A DNA stretch of 33,144 nucleotides from Candidatus Yanofskyibacteriota bacterium (GTDB taxonomy: Bacteria > Patescibacteriota > Minisyncoccia > 2-02-FULL-40-12 > GWA2-44-9): NCBI GenBank assembly GCA_016185505.1, contig JACPNL010000008.1, positions 1-33,144 on the forward strand, read 5' to 3'. Below the pieces are notes generated by a model, which was given only the letters and a program-made list of their open reading frames with translations, was not told the origin of the DNA and searched no databases. Positions 1 through 8,258 of the stretch are shown here, one piece after another; position 1 is the stretch's first letter, and the number at the start of each line of letters is the position of its first letter. A program made the translations under genes and the position numbers.

Positions 1-60
1 ACGTTCCTTGAGTTCATCCTTGAGTTTTTCTAATCCCTCCGGGCTAAAATATTGATCCAC
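1..60 (-). CDS. greA: Transcription elongation factor GreA-like, N-terminal 20 aa only (runs off window)
   Basis: Minus-strand translation from GTG at 60: (V/M)DQYFSPEGLEKLKDELKER, matching the GreA/GreB N-terminal coiled-coil pattern. Confidence 0.6.
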   Translation of the reverse strand, partial: MDQYFSPEGLEKLKDELKER

Positions 61-181
61 AATAATAAAATTATTCTAATTATTCTAATTGCTCTAATTA
101 TTCTAAATAATAACTAATGTCTAATTTCTGAATGACCAAACCGGATTGGTCATTAGGTCATTGGGGTTTATTTAGGTCAAC

Positions 182-221
182 TCCGACGTTATTAGTCGGA
201 GAGCCGACTGATAACGTCGGC
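182..221. repeat. Double-hairpin element related to the one in proS
   Basis: TCCGACGTTATTAGTCGGA-GAGCCGACTGATAACGTCGGC. Confidence 0.85.
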
Positions 222-291
222 TTTAGGTTAATTAGTATAATTAGGTTAATTTAAGATACACTACTATACTACACACTTTAAACAAATGCAA

Positions 292-2316
292 TCACTGTGG
301 ATAAGAAACTGAATTACCATATTCTTCAAAGTACCATTTCATAAATCCGTATGTCGCTCTTATCGCCAAGCCCTCATTGGTTGAGGTCCCTCCTTCCACC
401 AAAACCGTGATATTTATCTCCGGATCATCAAAGGGGGCAAAAGCGGTCATTATAGAATTAACGGTTCTACCTTTGACGACCTCGGCGGTTCCTGTTTTTG
501 CTCCTGTTTTGACCGGCAAAGCGCCAAGTAATTTTGCCGTTCCCGATATGGTTGTCTCGAGCATCGCGTTCTTAACTTCACTTATTGTCCCTTCGCTGAA
601 ACTCAATTTTCCCAATAATTCCGACTCAAAACTCATCAGGACATTCTTATTACTATCCAGTATCTGCTTGGCCACAAATGGTTTATACAAAGTTCCACCG
701 TTAGCTATCGCCGAGATATATGAGTTAAGCCACAAGGGCGTAACGAGCAGGTCGCCTTGTCCGATGGATATATTGTACGTGTCGCCCTGATACCAGCTCT
801 CGCCTCTTGCTGTTAATTTCCAGTCGGGGGTGGGGACAAATCCCTCCGCTTCCCCCGGCAAATCAATGCCAAGTCGAGAATCAGCAAAGGCCGACTTCAA
901 ATAGTTGGCTATTCTCTCCACGCCGAGGCCCTTGATATTGTCATAGCCCGCCTGACCGGCAGGCAGGCCGCCGCCGGCTATATAGAAATAAACATTGCAC
1001 GAATTGGCAATGGCCCGTTTCAAATTAAAAAACCCATATTCAATCCGCCAGTTATTGAAGATATAAACATCATTTGGGTTGTAGGGATTTACAATAGTTA
1101 AACCGACACAGTCCCTTATAGTATCCGACGGACTGAAAATTTTCTCTTCAAGCGCCATCATGCCCATAAATGGCTTAATAGTAGAACCGGGATTATAAAG
1201 ACCGCTGATGGCTCGGTTGAACAAAGGACGGGATTTGTTCTCGAACAACCCTTTGAATTGGTTATCAGACAGACCCTCAACAAATAAATTATTGTCGTAA
1301 GCAGGAAAACTTGCCATTGCCAGAACGGCTCCCGTCCGCGGATCTTGTACGACTGCGGCGGCTTTGGAATAATTGGAATCCTTAAGAACGTTGAAAAGTT
1401 CGTTAAACAGACGCTTTTGCATATCATAATCAATATTCAAAACCACACTGTTCCCTATAGCAGGATCTTTATTCAATACCTTGCTTTCGCGCTGTCCGCC
1501 AGAAAGTTTCGCGCCGGTCAGAGGCTGGTCGGCCTCTAGCCGAGATCCGCCTCCGGTGGAAAAAGATATCCTGCCGTGTTCACCGCGAATATATTCTTCG
1601 TACCGCGCTTCAATACCCAGCCGACCGATAATGTCTGTTGGATAATAGTAGTCGTCCACGCCAAGTTCATTTTTGGAGATCTTACCCACATATCCCAGTA
1701 CAAGAGAGAATTGAGGCCCGTCCACATACCGCCTCTTTGTGTTCGGTACAACGTAAAAACCTTTGGGATTCAGGTTTTTTATCTCCAGAACTTGGTTCTT
1801 GTTTAAGCCGGACCGGGCAAAGAACACCGAATTGTTCTTTACGCCATCGGATAGAAATGTTCTGAATTCACTTTTATCCCGGCCCAATATGTCAGCCACT
1901 CTATCTATTTCTATGTTTTCACTTTTTTCCGATTTTTCTTTTTCCGCGTTTTCCATCCTTTCTGCGCTTCCGAGGTTTACTTCTTTGCTTATTACTAATA
2001 GGTCAAAGACCGGCTCATTGGTTACCAAAGGCCTGCCTAAGCGGTCAAATATGATGCCCCGCGGAGGCGGGACAGAAAAGTTAACTGATCTGTTCCGGAA
2101 TGCTATGCCGGCGAAATAACTGTACCGCCTGACGCTCAAGTCAAAGACAAAAATAACGATGGCGGCGCACAGAACGGCGGTAATAAAAAACGACGCCCTA
2201 AAAATAGAATTTGAAATAGGCACCTCAAGATCCTGGTGATCACTGCTTGAATCAAGAAGGGTTTCCTCCGGACTCACCCAATCCTCGTTTACGGAAATTT
2301 TGTACTCACGCCTCAT
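292..2316 (-). CDS. mrdA: Penicillin-binding protein 2 (peptidoglycan transpeptidase)
   Basis: 674 aa; N-terminal TM, PPPRGIIFDRLGRPL, STIKPF (SxxK), SCN, KTGTAE (KTG) motifs; upstream of mreD/mreC/mreB on the same strand. Confidence 0.93.
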   Translation of the reverse strand: MRREYKISVNEDWVSPEETLLDSSSDHQDLEVPISNSIFRASFFITAVLCAAIVIFVFDLSVRRYSYFAGIAFRNRSVNFSVPPPRGIIFDRLGRPLVTNEPVFDLLVISKEVNLGSAERMENAEKEKSEKSENIEIDRVADILGRDKSEFRTFLSDGVKNNSVFFARSGLNKNQVLEIKNLNPKGFYVVPNTKRRYVDGPQFSLVLGYVGKISKNELGVDDYYYPTDIIGRLGIEARYEEYIRGEHGRISFSTGGGSRLEADQPLTGAKLSGGQRESKVLNKDPAIGNSVVLNIDYDMQKRLFNELFNVLKDSNYSKAAAVVQDPRTGAVLAMASFPAYDNNLFVEGLSDNQFKGLFENKSRPLFNRAISGLYNPGSTIKPFMGMMALEEKIFSPSDTIRDCVGLTIVNPYNPNDVYIFNNWRIEYGFFNLKRAIANSCNVYFYIAGGGLPAGQAGYDNIKGLGVERIANYLKSAFADSRLGIDLPGEAEGFVPTPDWKLTARGESWYQGDTYNISIGQGDLLVTPLWLNSYISAIANGGTLYKPFVAKQILDSNKNVLMSFESELLGKLSFSEGTISEVKNAMLETTISGTAKLLGALPVKTGAKTGTAEVVKGRTVNSIMTAFAPFDDPEINITVLVEGGTSTNEGLAIRATYGFMKWYFEEYGNSVSYPQ
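946..970. repeat. Short GC-rich palindromic repeat inside mrdA
   Basis: GCCCGCCTGACCGGCAGGCAGGCCG; encodes LPAGQAG. Confidence 0.65.
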
Positions 2317-2432
2317 TTGCTTTTCCTGTTCGAGTTGTTGGATCGCTTCGCTTGTTGGAGATGTTGGAGTTGTTAATTGAAGTTATATACTTATCATTTC
2401 TAACAATTCCATCATTTCGAACATATCGAACA

Positions 2433-2948
2433 TTATAGATAGTCGCTTTTCTTATTGAACACACTGTTAAATACAAAAACCAGCGCCAGCGCTTCCAATA
2501 CCATAGTCAAAACACTCAAAATATCAAAATGTCGGAATGCCTGCCCGTCCGGCAGGCGGGTCGAAATATCGAAATATCTGTAAAAGAATGAGAACACATA
2601 AATAAACGCCACCGACATCAAGACAATAAGGCCCGACCTGCTTAAATTAAATCTGGTATCATAAGTATATTGTATGTCCAAGAATCTTTGGGTCAAATAT
2701 ATTACTGCCACGGTGAACAAAAAAGGCATTGCTAAAACACCAAAATTTAGCCCCCTGAACAACTCTAAAATCAACGAAAAAAACAACCCAAAAAAAACTA
2801 AATTTTTTGTCAAACCCAGATATAATACCGGCATAATTAAAACAAGCACGAACAAAAAACTCCCTCTGAAACCAAAAAACGCCGGCAACACGAGCCCGTC
2901 GAATAACAACACAGTAATAAAAATGGCTATAAGTTTTAAACTGGTCAT
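2433..2948 (-). CDS. mreD: Rod shape-determining protein MreD-like membrane protein
   Basis: 171 aa hydrophobic multi-TM protein between mreC and mrdA. Confidence 0.7.
   Translation of the reverse strand: MTSLKLIAIFITVLLFDGLVLPAFFGFRGSFLFVLVLIMPVLYLGLTKNLVFFGLFFSLILELFRGLNFGVLAMPFLFTVAVIYLTQRFLDIQYTYDTRFNLSRSGLIVLMSVAFIYVFSFFYRYFDISTRLPDGQAFRHFDILSVLTMVLEALALVFVFNSVFNKKSDYL
2539..2561. repeat. Short GC-rich palindromic repeat inside mreD
   Basis: GCCTGCCCGTCCGGCAGGCGGGT; encodes TRLPDGQA. Confidence 0.7.
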
Positions 2949-3091
2949 GCTAAATGGCTAAGATTTAATGTAAAATGTAAATATCAAAATGTAAAATGAC
3001 AGTTCAAAATGTTAAAATGGATGAAAGCCGAAAAGATATTTTGCCATTAGACAATTTTGAATTTTACATTGTCATTTTTAATTTTGATTTT

Positions 3092-3883
3092 TTAATTTTG
3101 AATTATTAGGACTCTCCCTATCCTTATCTCTCCCATCGCGGGTTTTATCTTAACTTTCTTAAAAATATCGGTATCTTTAGTTTCCACATGGCTCACGGTC
3201 CCGATCACAAGAGCCGGCGGGAGCAAATCCAACCCGCTTGAAACAACGACGTCGCCTTCTTTTATCAAGTCGCTCTGGATTATAAGGTCAAAATACATTC
3301 CCCGTTCCAAAGCTCCCCTCGCTATACCGGCAGTATTTGATTCCAAGACCCGGGCAGTCGCGCTAAAATCCGCATCACTTACAACCAACACTCTAGAGAA
3401 TTTCGTATAAGCATTTTCTATACGGCCGACCAAGATGCCCTCCTCGGTAATTACCACATCGCCTTCAGCCACGCCATCGTCAGTACCTTTATTTAGCAGA
3501 ACGTCGTATCCGCCTAATCCAAGCTGAAACTGATAAATACCGGCGTAAATAATATTGTTATCAGAACGCGGCGATATGTCCAAGGTTTTTCGCAGAAATT
3601 CATTCTCGCTCTTTAAATCCTCGTAGTCGGCAAGCCGCGAGAGCAGATTCAAGTTCTCTTTCCTAAGATTCTCGTTCTCCGTTATAGCGTTCTTAAGTCC
3701 GGCCAAACCTCGAAAAAAGAATCCGGCGGATTCTATTATTGAAAAAAGATACGAGGCCGGCCTTTGGATTGCCACCGTACCAAAGTTGTTAAGTTTTCGG
3801 TCAAAAAAATAACGATCAATGAAAATAAGCGAAGCAATGATGGCAAATAAAGCAAAGAAAAACTTCAAAGGTGAGTGAGACAT
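3092..3883 (-). CDS. mreC: Rod shape-determining protein MreC
   Basis: N-terminal TM, coiled coil, beta domain with VLLNKGTDDGVAEGDVVI and GIVRG-like segments. Confidence 0.88.
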   Translation of the reverse strand: MSHSPLKFFFALFAIIASLIFIDRYFFDRKLNNFGTVAIQRPASYLFSIIESAGFFFRGLAGLKNAITENENLRKENLNLLSRLADYEDLKSENEFLRKTLDISPRSDNNIIYAGIYQFQLGLGGYDVLLNKGTDDGVAEGDVVITEEGILVGRIENAYTKFSRVLVVSDADFSATARVLESNTAGIARGALERGMYFDLIIQSDLIKEGDVVVSSGLDLLPPALVIGTVSHVETKDTDIFKKVKIKPAMGEIRIGRVLIIQN

Positions 3884-3898
3884 AGTTGTTATAGAAAA

Positions 3899-3926
3899 TT
3901 ATTCTAATTGACCTAATTATTCTAAT
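3899..3926. repeat. Left arm of a 28-bp perfect inverted repeat flanking the S23 gene
   Basis: TTATTCTAATTGACCTAATTATTCTAAT. Confidence 0.88.
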
Positions 3927-3948
3927 TACTCTAAATAAACTCCAATTT

Positions 3949-4326
3949 CTAATGACTAATGTTTTTATTCTTAACTTTAATAGAAATAGAGTTGAATATT
4001 AAATGCAATTCTTTTGCTTCCTGCCACAGAGTACGGGCCTCTTCTTTTAGCTCAGGGACGGCTATAGCAATCATTCGTAACCAGTGCTTTGTTTCTCTTG
4101 CTTCTTTTTTACATATACCTATTTTGTGCCTAAAATCTTTGCTTGACTCCGCATCGTCAGCTTCGCAATAATTAGAACCAATAGATGTGCCAGCGGCAAC
4201 TAATTGAGGAGTTATCCTTTGAGTTATTGGGGTTAAAGGAATTTTCTTTGCAAATATTATTATGTTTTCACCGAACTTAGCCGTTCTATCCTCCAGATCA
4301 TATTTATAATTCTTGGAATTGGACAT
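3949..4326 (-). CDS. Four-helix-bundle protein, S23 / 23S rRNA intervening-sequence protein family
   Basis: 125 aa; AKKIPLTPITQRITPQLVAAGTSIGSNYCEADDAESSKDFRHKIGICKKEARETKHWLRMI is typical of this family. Confidence 0.88.
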   Translation of the reverse strand: MSNSKNYKYDLEDRTAKFGENIIIFAKKIPLTPITQRITPQLVAAGTSIGSNYCEADDAESSKDFRHKIGICKKEARETKHWLRMIAIAVPELKEEARTLWQEAKELHLIFNSISIKVKNKNISH

Positions 4327-4335
4327 TGGGATTTG

Positions 4336-4363
4336 ATTAGAATAATTAGGTCAATTAGAATAA
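4336..4363. repeat. Right arm of the 28-bp perfect inverted repeat flanking the S23 gene
   Basis: ATTAGAATAATTAGGTCAATTAGAATAA, exact reverse complement of 3899-3926. Confidence 0.88.
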
Positions 4364-4375
4364 TTAGAATAATTT

Positions 4376-5425
4376 CTAAAGGTAGCTTCCCTTATCCGAA
4401 GAAACTAAAATGGATTTTAACTGTTCCACGTTCTCCAACACGAAACCGCATCCTCTTGCCACCGCGGTAAGCGGATCATCAACAACCTTGACAAAGAGTT
4501 TCGTCTCGTGGGCGATTGCTCTGTCAAGACCGCGCAGCAACGCCCCTCCGCCGGCAAGAAATATGTGTCTGTTTATCAGGTCAGCAGTAAGTTCGGGCGG
4601 CGTTTCTTCTATCGTATCCTTCACGGCCATCACTATACTGCGAGTGGATTTATGCAAAGCTTCTCTGATTTCCTCGGAGGCGAGAATTATTTCTTTCGGA
4701 AGACCGGAAACTAAATCTCTCCCCCTTACTCTTCCCTCAATTTCTTCTTTCAGGGGGTAGGCCGAGCCAAGCTCTATTTTGAGATTTTCCGCGGATGATT
4801 CTCCAATGAGCAGATTCTTTTCTTCCCTTAAATATCGGACTATGTCCTCATTCAATTTGTCCCCAGCTATACGCAGTGATCTTGAGGCGATAACTCCGCC
4901 CATGGATATAACAGCAACTTCCGTCGTACCTCCGCCTATATCCACTATAACATTGGCTACGGCCTCCTGTACCGGCAGGCGAGAGCCAATAGCGGCCGCC
5001 ATTGGCTCTTCAATCAGATAGACTTCGCGAGCTCCGGCATTGTATGTCGCGTCCTCAACCGCTCTTTTTTCCACTTCGGTTACGCCCGACGGCACACCGA
5101 CAACGACGCGCGGCCTCGGTAGAATAGAGAAACTCTCCTGATGGACTTTGTCTACAAAATATTTGAGCATCTGTTCGGTCACTTCAAAATCGGAAACAAC
5201 GCCCGACACCAAAGGCCTTGATACTACAATGTATCCGGGAGTTCTGCCGGCCATTTTTTTTGCCTCACTGCCAATAGCGAGTATCTTGCCGGTCTTTTGG
5301 TTAACCGCGACTATTGAGGGCTCGTTGATGGTGATGCCTTTGCCGCGAACATAAACTAGAGTATTCGCCGTACCCAGATCAATGCCGATATCTTTACTCC
5401 AAAAACCGAAGATTCTATTTAGCAT
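4376..5425 (-). CDS. mreB: Rod shape-determining actin homolog MreB
   Basis: 349 aa; GIDLGTANTLVYVRGKGI, VVGVPSGVTEVEKRAV, IVDIGGGTTEVAVIS. Confidence 0.97.
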   Translation of the reverse strand: MLNRIFGFWSKDIGIDLGTANTLVYVRGKGITINEPSIVAVNQKTGKILAIGSEAKKMAGRTPGYIVVSRPLVSGVVSDFEVTEQMLKYFVDKVHQESFSILPRPRVVVGVPSGVTEVEKRAVEDATYNAGAREVYLIEEPMAAAIGSRLPVQEAVANVIVDIGGGTTEVAVISMGGVIASRSLRIAGDKLNEDIVRYLREEKNLLIGESSAENLKIELGSAYPLKEEIEGRVRGRDLVSGLPKEIILASEEIREALHKSTRSIVMAVKDTIEETPPELTADLINRHIFLAGGGALLRGLDRAIAHETKLFVKVVDDPLTAVARGCGFVLENVEQLKSILVSSDKGSYL

Positions 5426-5608
5426 GCTTATAGCTTATATTTGTGAGTGAGGAGCAAAATAACCGACTAGTCATTTCGTCCGAACGAACTAAATATATCG
5501 TTATGATATAGTTTATGACCGTTTTGTCAAAAATAGCTGAATATTGCTAAGTTATATTTTTTGGTGTACCTTTGTATCAATTCTATTATTTGAAAAAGGA
5601 GAAGATCC

Positions 5609-6778
5609 TTGAAAAACACACCAGTTGACCCCTTTCGCAGCATTGTTCCCCCGCTCTATCTTGGAATATCCTATGAATTTAATTCTGTAGAAGAAGGTGC
5701 TCAAATTTTTGAAAATCCTGCTTTGGGCTACGCTTACGGCCGAATGGGCAATCCTACTGTTACGGCTTTTGAAAAATGGCTGGCAAAAGTGGAGGGAGTC
5801 AAAGAGGGTTCGGTTTGGGCCACAAGTTCCGGACTGTCGGCCCTTTCTCTTCTTTTTTGGGGGCTTACCGCTAAATCATTAGGTAGACCCAAAAGAGTAG
5901 TAATATCGCCGTACATATACGGCGGCAGTTTCCATCAACTTCAGTTGTGGCGCAACGATCATGATTGCGAAGTGGTGTTTGTAGATAATCCGTTTTCTCT
6001 GTTCTCGTGGGAGAAAGCCATAAAACCCGGTGCGGCTTTTGTCTTTTTGGAAACACCGACTAATCCTACTCTCGATATTTTTGACATCAAAACCATCGCC
6101 AAAATTGCCCACACATACAACACGTTTTTGGTCGTAGACAATACCGTAACGCCGGTCCTGCAAAAACCCTTAGAATTAGGAGCGGATGCGATCTTGTATT
6201 CAGTCACCAAAGCGCTTAACCGACAGTCAACGGGTTTGGGAGGAGCACTAATCGGTTCTCCCCGCTTCTTGCAAGAAACAGAAAAAACTCTTAACGACTA
6301 TCATATTTCCACCGGAGCCATTATGCATCCTCTTTCTGCTTACTTTACTCTTTTGAATCGCACTACTTTACAAAGAGACATGGAACTGTTTTCAGCAAAT
6401 GCCCTACAAGTGGCTCAAGTTCTAGAAGGGCACACTAAAGTCAAAAAGGTCCATTATCCTTTTCTCCCCAGTAGCGCTAATTACGCTCTGGCTCGCCGGC
6501 AAATGACAAGTGGCGGCGGACTTTTATCTTTTGAGCTGGAAAGCTTCGAAGGCGCCCGCAGATTAGTTAAATCTTTACAGTCGGCTCGTCTGGCACCTCA
6601 CCTTGGAGATGAGAATGAAAACCTTATTATTCACCCCGCATCCACCACTCACAGTAAGCTTTCGCCTGAAGAATTATCAAAGGTCAGAATTTCCCCGGAA
6701 TTAGTCCGTCTTTCCGTAAGTCTGGGAGAAATGGATGAATTAATTTCTGAATTAGACGAAGTTCTCAAAACCCTTTAA
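5609..6778 (+). CDS. Cys/Met metabolism PLP-dependent enzyme (methionine gamma-lyase / cystathionine synthase family); TTG start
   Basis: 389 aa; YGRMGNPTVTAFE, SSGLSALSLL, ETPTNPTLDIFDI, VDNTVTPVLQKPLELGAD, SVTKALNRQSTGLGGALIG; SD AAGGAG upstream. Confidence 0.88.
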   Translation: MKNTPVDPFRSIVPPLYLGISYEFNSVEEGAQIFENPALGYAYGRMGNPTVTAFEKWLAKVEGVKEGSVWATSSGLSALSLLFWGLTAKSLGRPKRVVISPYIYGGSFHQLQLWRNDHDCEVVFVDNPFSLFSWEKAIKPGAAFVFLETPTNPTLDIFDIKTIAKIAHTYNTFLVVDNTVTPVLQKPLELGADAILYSVTKALNRQSTGLGGALIGSPRFLQETEKTLNDYHISTGAIMHPLSAYFTLLNRTTLQRDMELFSANALQVAQVLEGHTKVKKVHYPFLPSSANYALARRQMTSGGGLLSFELESFEGARRLVKSLQSARLAPHLGDENENLIIHPASTTHSKLSPEELSKVRISPELVRLSVSLGEMDELISELDEVLKTL

Positions 6779-6789
6779 TGGGTTTTTTC
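6767..6789 (+). terminator. Rho-independent terminator overlapping the stop of the PLP enzyme gene
   Basis: AAAACCC-TTTAAT-GGGTTTTTT. Confidence 0.7.
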
Positions 6790-6819
6790 TATAACAAAAA
6801 GGTCTTCAGAAGAAAGGTC

Positions 6820-6853
6820 ACAAAAAAGAAGAACCCCGCGCTGGTACGCGGGG
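6820..6853 (-). terminator. Rho-independent terminator downstream of proS
   Basis: Minus strand: CCCCGCG-TACCAG-CGCGGGG then TTCTTCTTTTTT. Confidence 0.8.
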
Positions 6854-6955
6854 GGAGGTCGAAAGACCAGATCATCAACGGGCCTCGGAGACCCGATAAT
6901 GCCCAGATATCTGGCCACCGGCTGCCTCCATTACCGGATTTCGATCCTAAAGCCA

Positions 6956-8227
6956 TTATATCATACTCGCCACCACCTTGTCAAGAGGCACTAATTTGGC
7001 TACTTTTTCGTTCCTTTTTTTTATCTCAACGCTATTTTTGTCCAGTGTCTTGTTGCTAACCACGACACGCCACGGACAGCCGATGAGGTCTGCGTCAGCG
7101 AATTTCTCGCCGGCGGTCTTGTCGCTCCTATCGTCATACAAAACTTCTATACCTTGATCGGTAAGTTCATTATAGAGCTTTTCAGCTTCCTCTTTCCGGT
7201 CATCCAGAACTATCAGATGAACCTTAAATGGAGAAACACTGTCTGGCCAGATAATGCCGTTCGCGTCATTTGAAATCTCTGCGATGGCTCCTATCAAGCG
7301 GCTGATACCGATACCGTAAGAACCCATCACTACCGGTTGTTTGACGCCCAACTCATCCACATACTCAAGACCAAGCGCCGCCGAGTATTTAGTCCCGAGC
7401 GGAAATATATTGCCAACCTCTATGGAATGTTTTTCTGCCACATTTCCGCCGCACTTTGGACATTTGTCTGCATCCTTAAGTTCCGATATCTCTCTATTCT
7501 CGGCGTAATTGCACTTCAGGCACATCAATATCATATCCTCTCCGACATCAGATAACACCTGGAATTCGTGGGTATTACCTGTAGTGAACATGCCTCCGGC
7601 CGCCGTGGTATATATCGCATCAAGCCCGCATCGTTTGAAAATTCTTAAATATGCTTCTTTGACTTCCCCGTAGTATCTTTGAAGATCTCTGTTGTCGGCA
7701 TGAAAACTGTACAGATCTTTCATCATAAATTCTTTACCGCGCAAAAGACCCGATTTTGCTCTGGGTTCGTTCCTAAACTTGGTCTGAATCTGATAAGCGG
7801 CGAACGGCAGGTCTTTATATGAACTGATGTACTCGGCCGCAATGGCTGTGAGAACCTCTTCATGAGTCCAGCCAAGAACAAAATTTGCTTCCTCCGACGC
7901 TTTGGTCGGAGCCCCGACCCCTTGGCGTCGGGGTTTGTCATCCAGAGCGAAGAATCCCACATCTAAATCCCACCTCGCCGTCGGCTCCATATATTTTTTG
8001 TCCACCATAGCCTGCATCAATATTTTTTGCGCTCCGAGCGCGTTCAACTCTTGCACTATTATTTTCTCTATCTTTTCCAAAACTCGCAGACCTAACGGAA
8101 GAAAAGTGTAAATTCCGGCGGAATTTTTGAAAATAAAACCGCCGCGCGTCAAAAGTCGGGCATTTACCGCCACTTCATCCTTGGGCGCCTCCCGCCGCGT
8201 TTTTGTAAATAGTTGTGATTGTCTCAT
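6956..8227 (-). CDS. proS: Prolyl-tRNA synthetase (short form)
   Basis: 423 aa; RGGFIFKNSAGIYTFLPLGLRVLEKI, VLGWTHEEVLT, QTKFRNEPRAKSGLLRGKEFMMKDLYSFH, GSYGIGISRLIGA. Confidence 0.96.
   Translation of the reverse strand: MRQSQLFTKTRREAPKDEVAVNARLLTRGGFIFKNSAGIYTFLPLGLRVLEKIEKIIVQELNALGAQKILMQAMVDKKYMEPTARWDLDVGFFALDDKPRRQGVGAPTKASEEANFVLGWTHEEVLTAIAAEYISSYKDLPFAAYQIQTKFRNEPRAKSGLLRGKEFMMKDLYSFHADNRDLQRYYGEVKEAYLRIFKRCGLDAIYTTAAGGMFTTGNTHEFQVLSDVGEDMILMCLKCNYAENREISELKDADKCPKCGGNVAEKHSIEVGNIFPLGTKYSAALGLEYVDELGVKQPVVMGSYGIGISRLIGAIAEISNDANGIIWPDSVSPFKVHLIVLDDRKEEAEKLYNELTDQGIEVLYDDRSDKTAGEKFADADLIGCPWRVVVSNKTLDKNSVEIKKRNEKVAKLVPLDKVVASMI
7892..7933. repeat. 42-bp double-hairpin element, in-frame inside proS
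   Basis: CTCCGACGCTTTGGTCGGAG-CCCCGACCCCTTGGCGTCGGGG. Confidence 0.85.
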
Positions 8228-8258
8228 TTTATAGATTGGGGGTTAGAAATTACGATTT

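Noticed and set aside
377-790. Plus-strand ORF antisense to mrdA (137 aa)
   Set aside because: Lies opposite a well-supported PBP2 gene; no homology-like motifs; a shadow ORF.
6854-6955. tRNA or SRP RNA in the proS 3' region
   Set aside because: GGATTTCGATCC and GGAGGCAGCC looked suggestive, but T-arm geometry and SRP internal-loop motifs do not fit.
6778-7059. Plus-strand 93-aa ORF after the PLP enzyme
   Set aside because: Begins inside the terminator and overlaps hairpins and the proS 3' end; better explained as structured RNA region.
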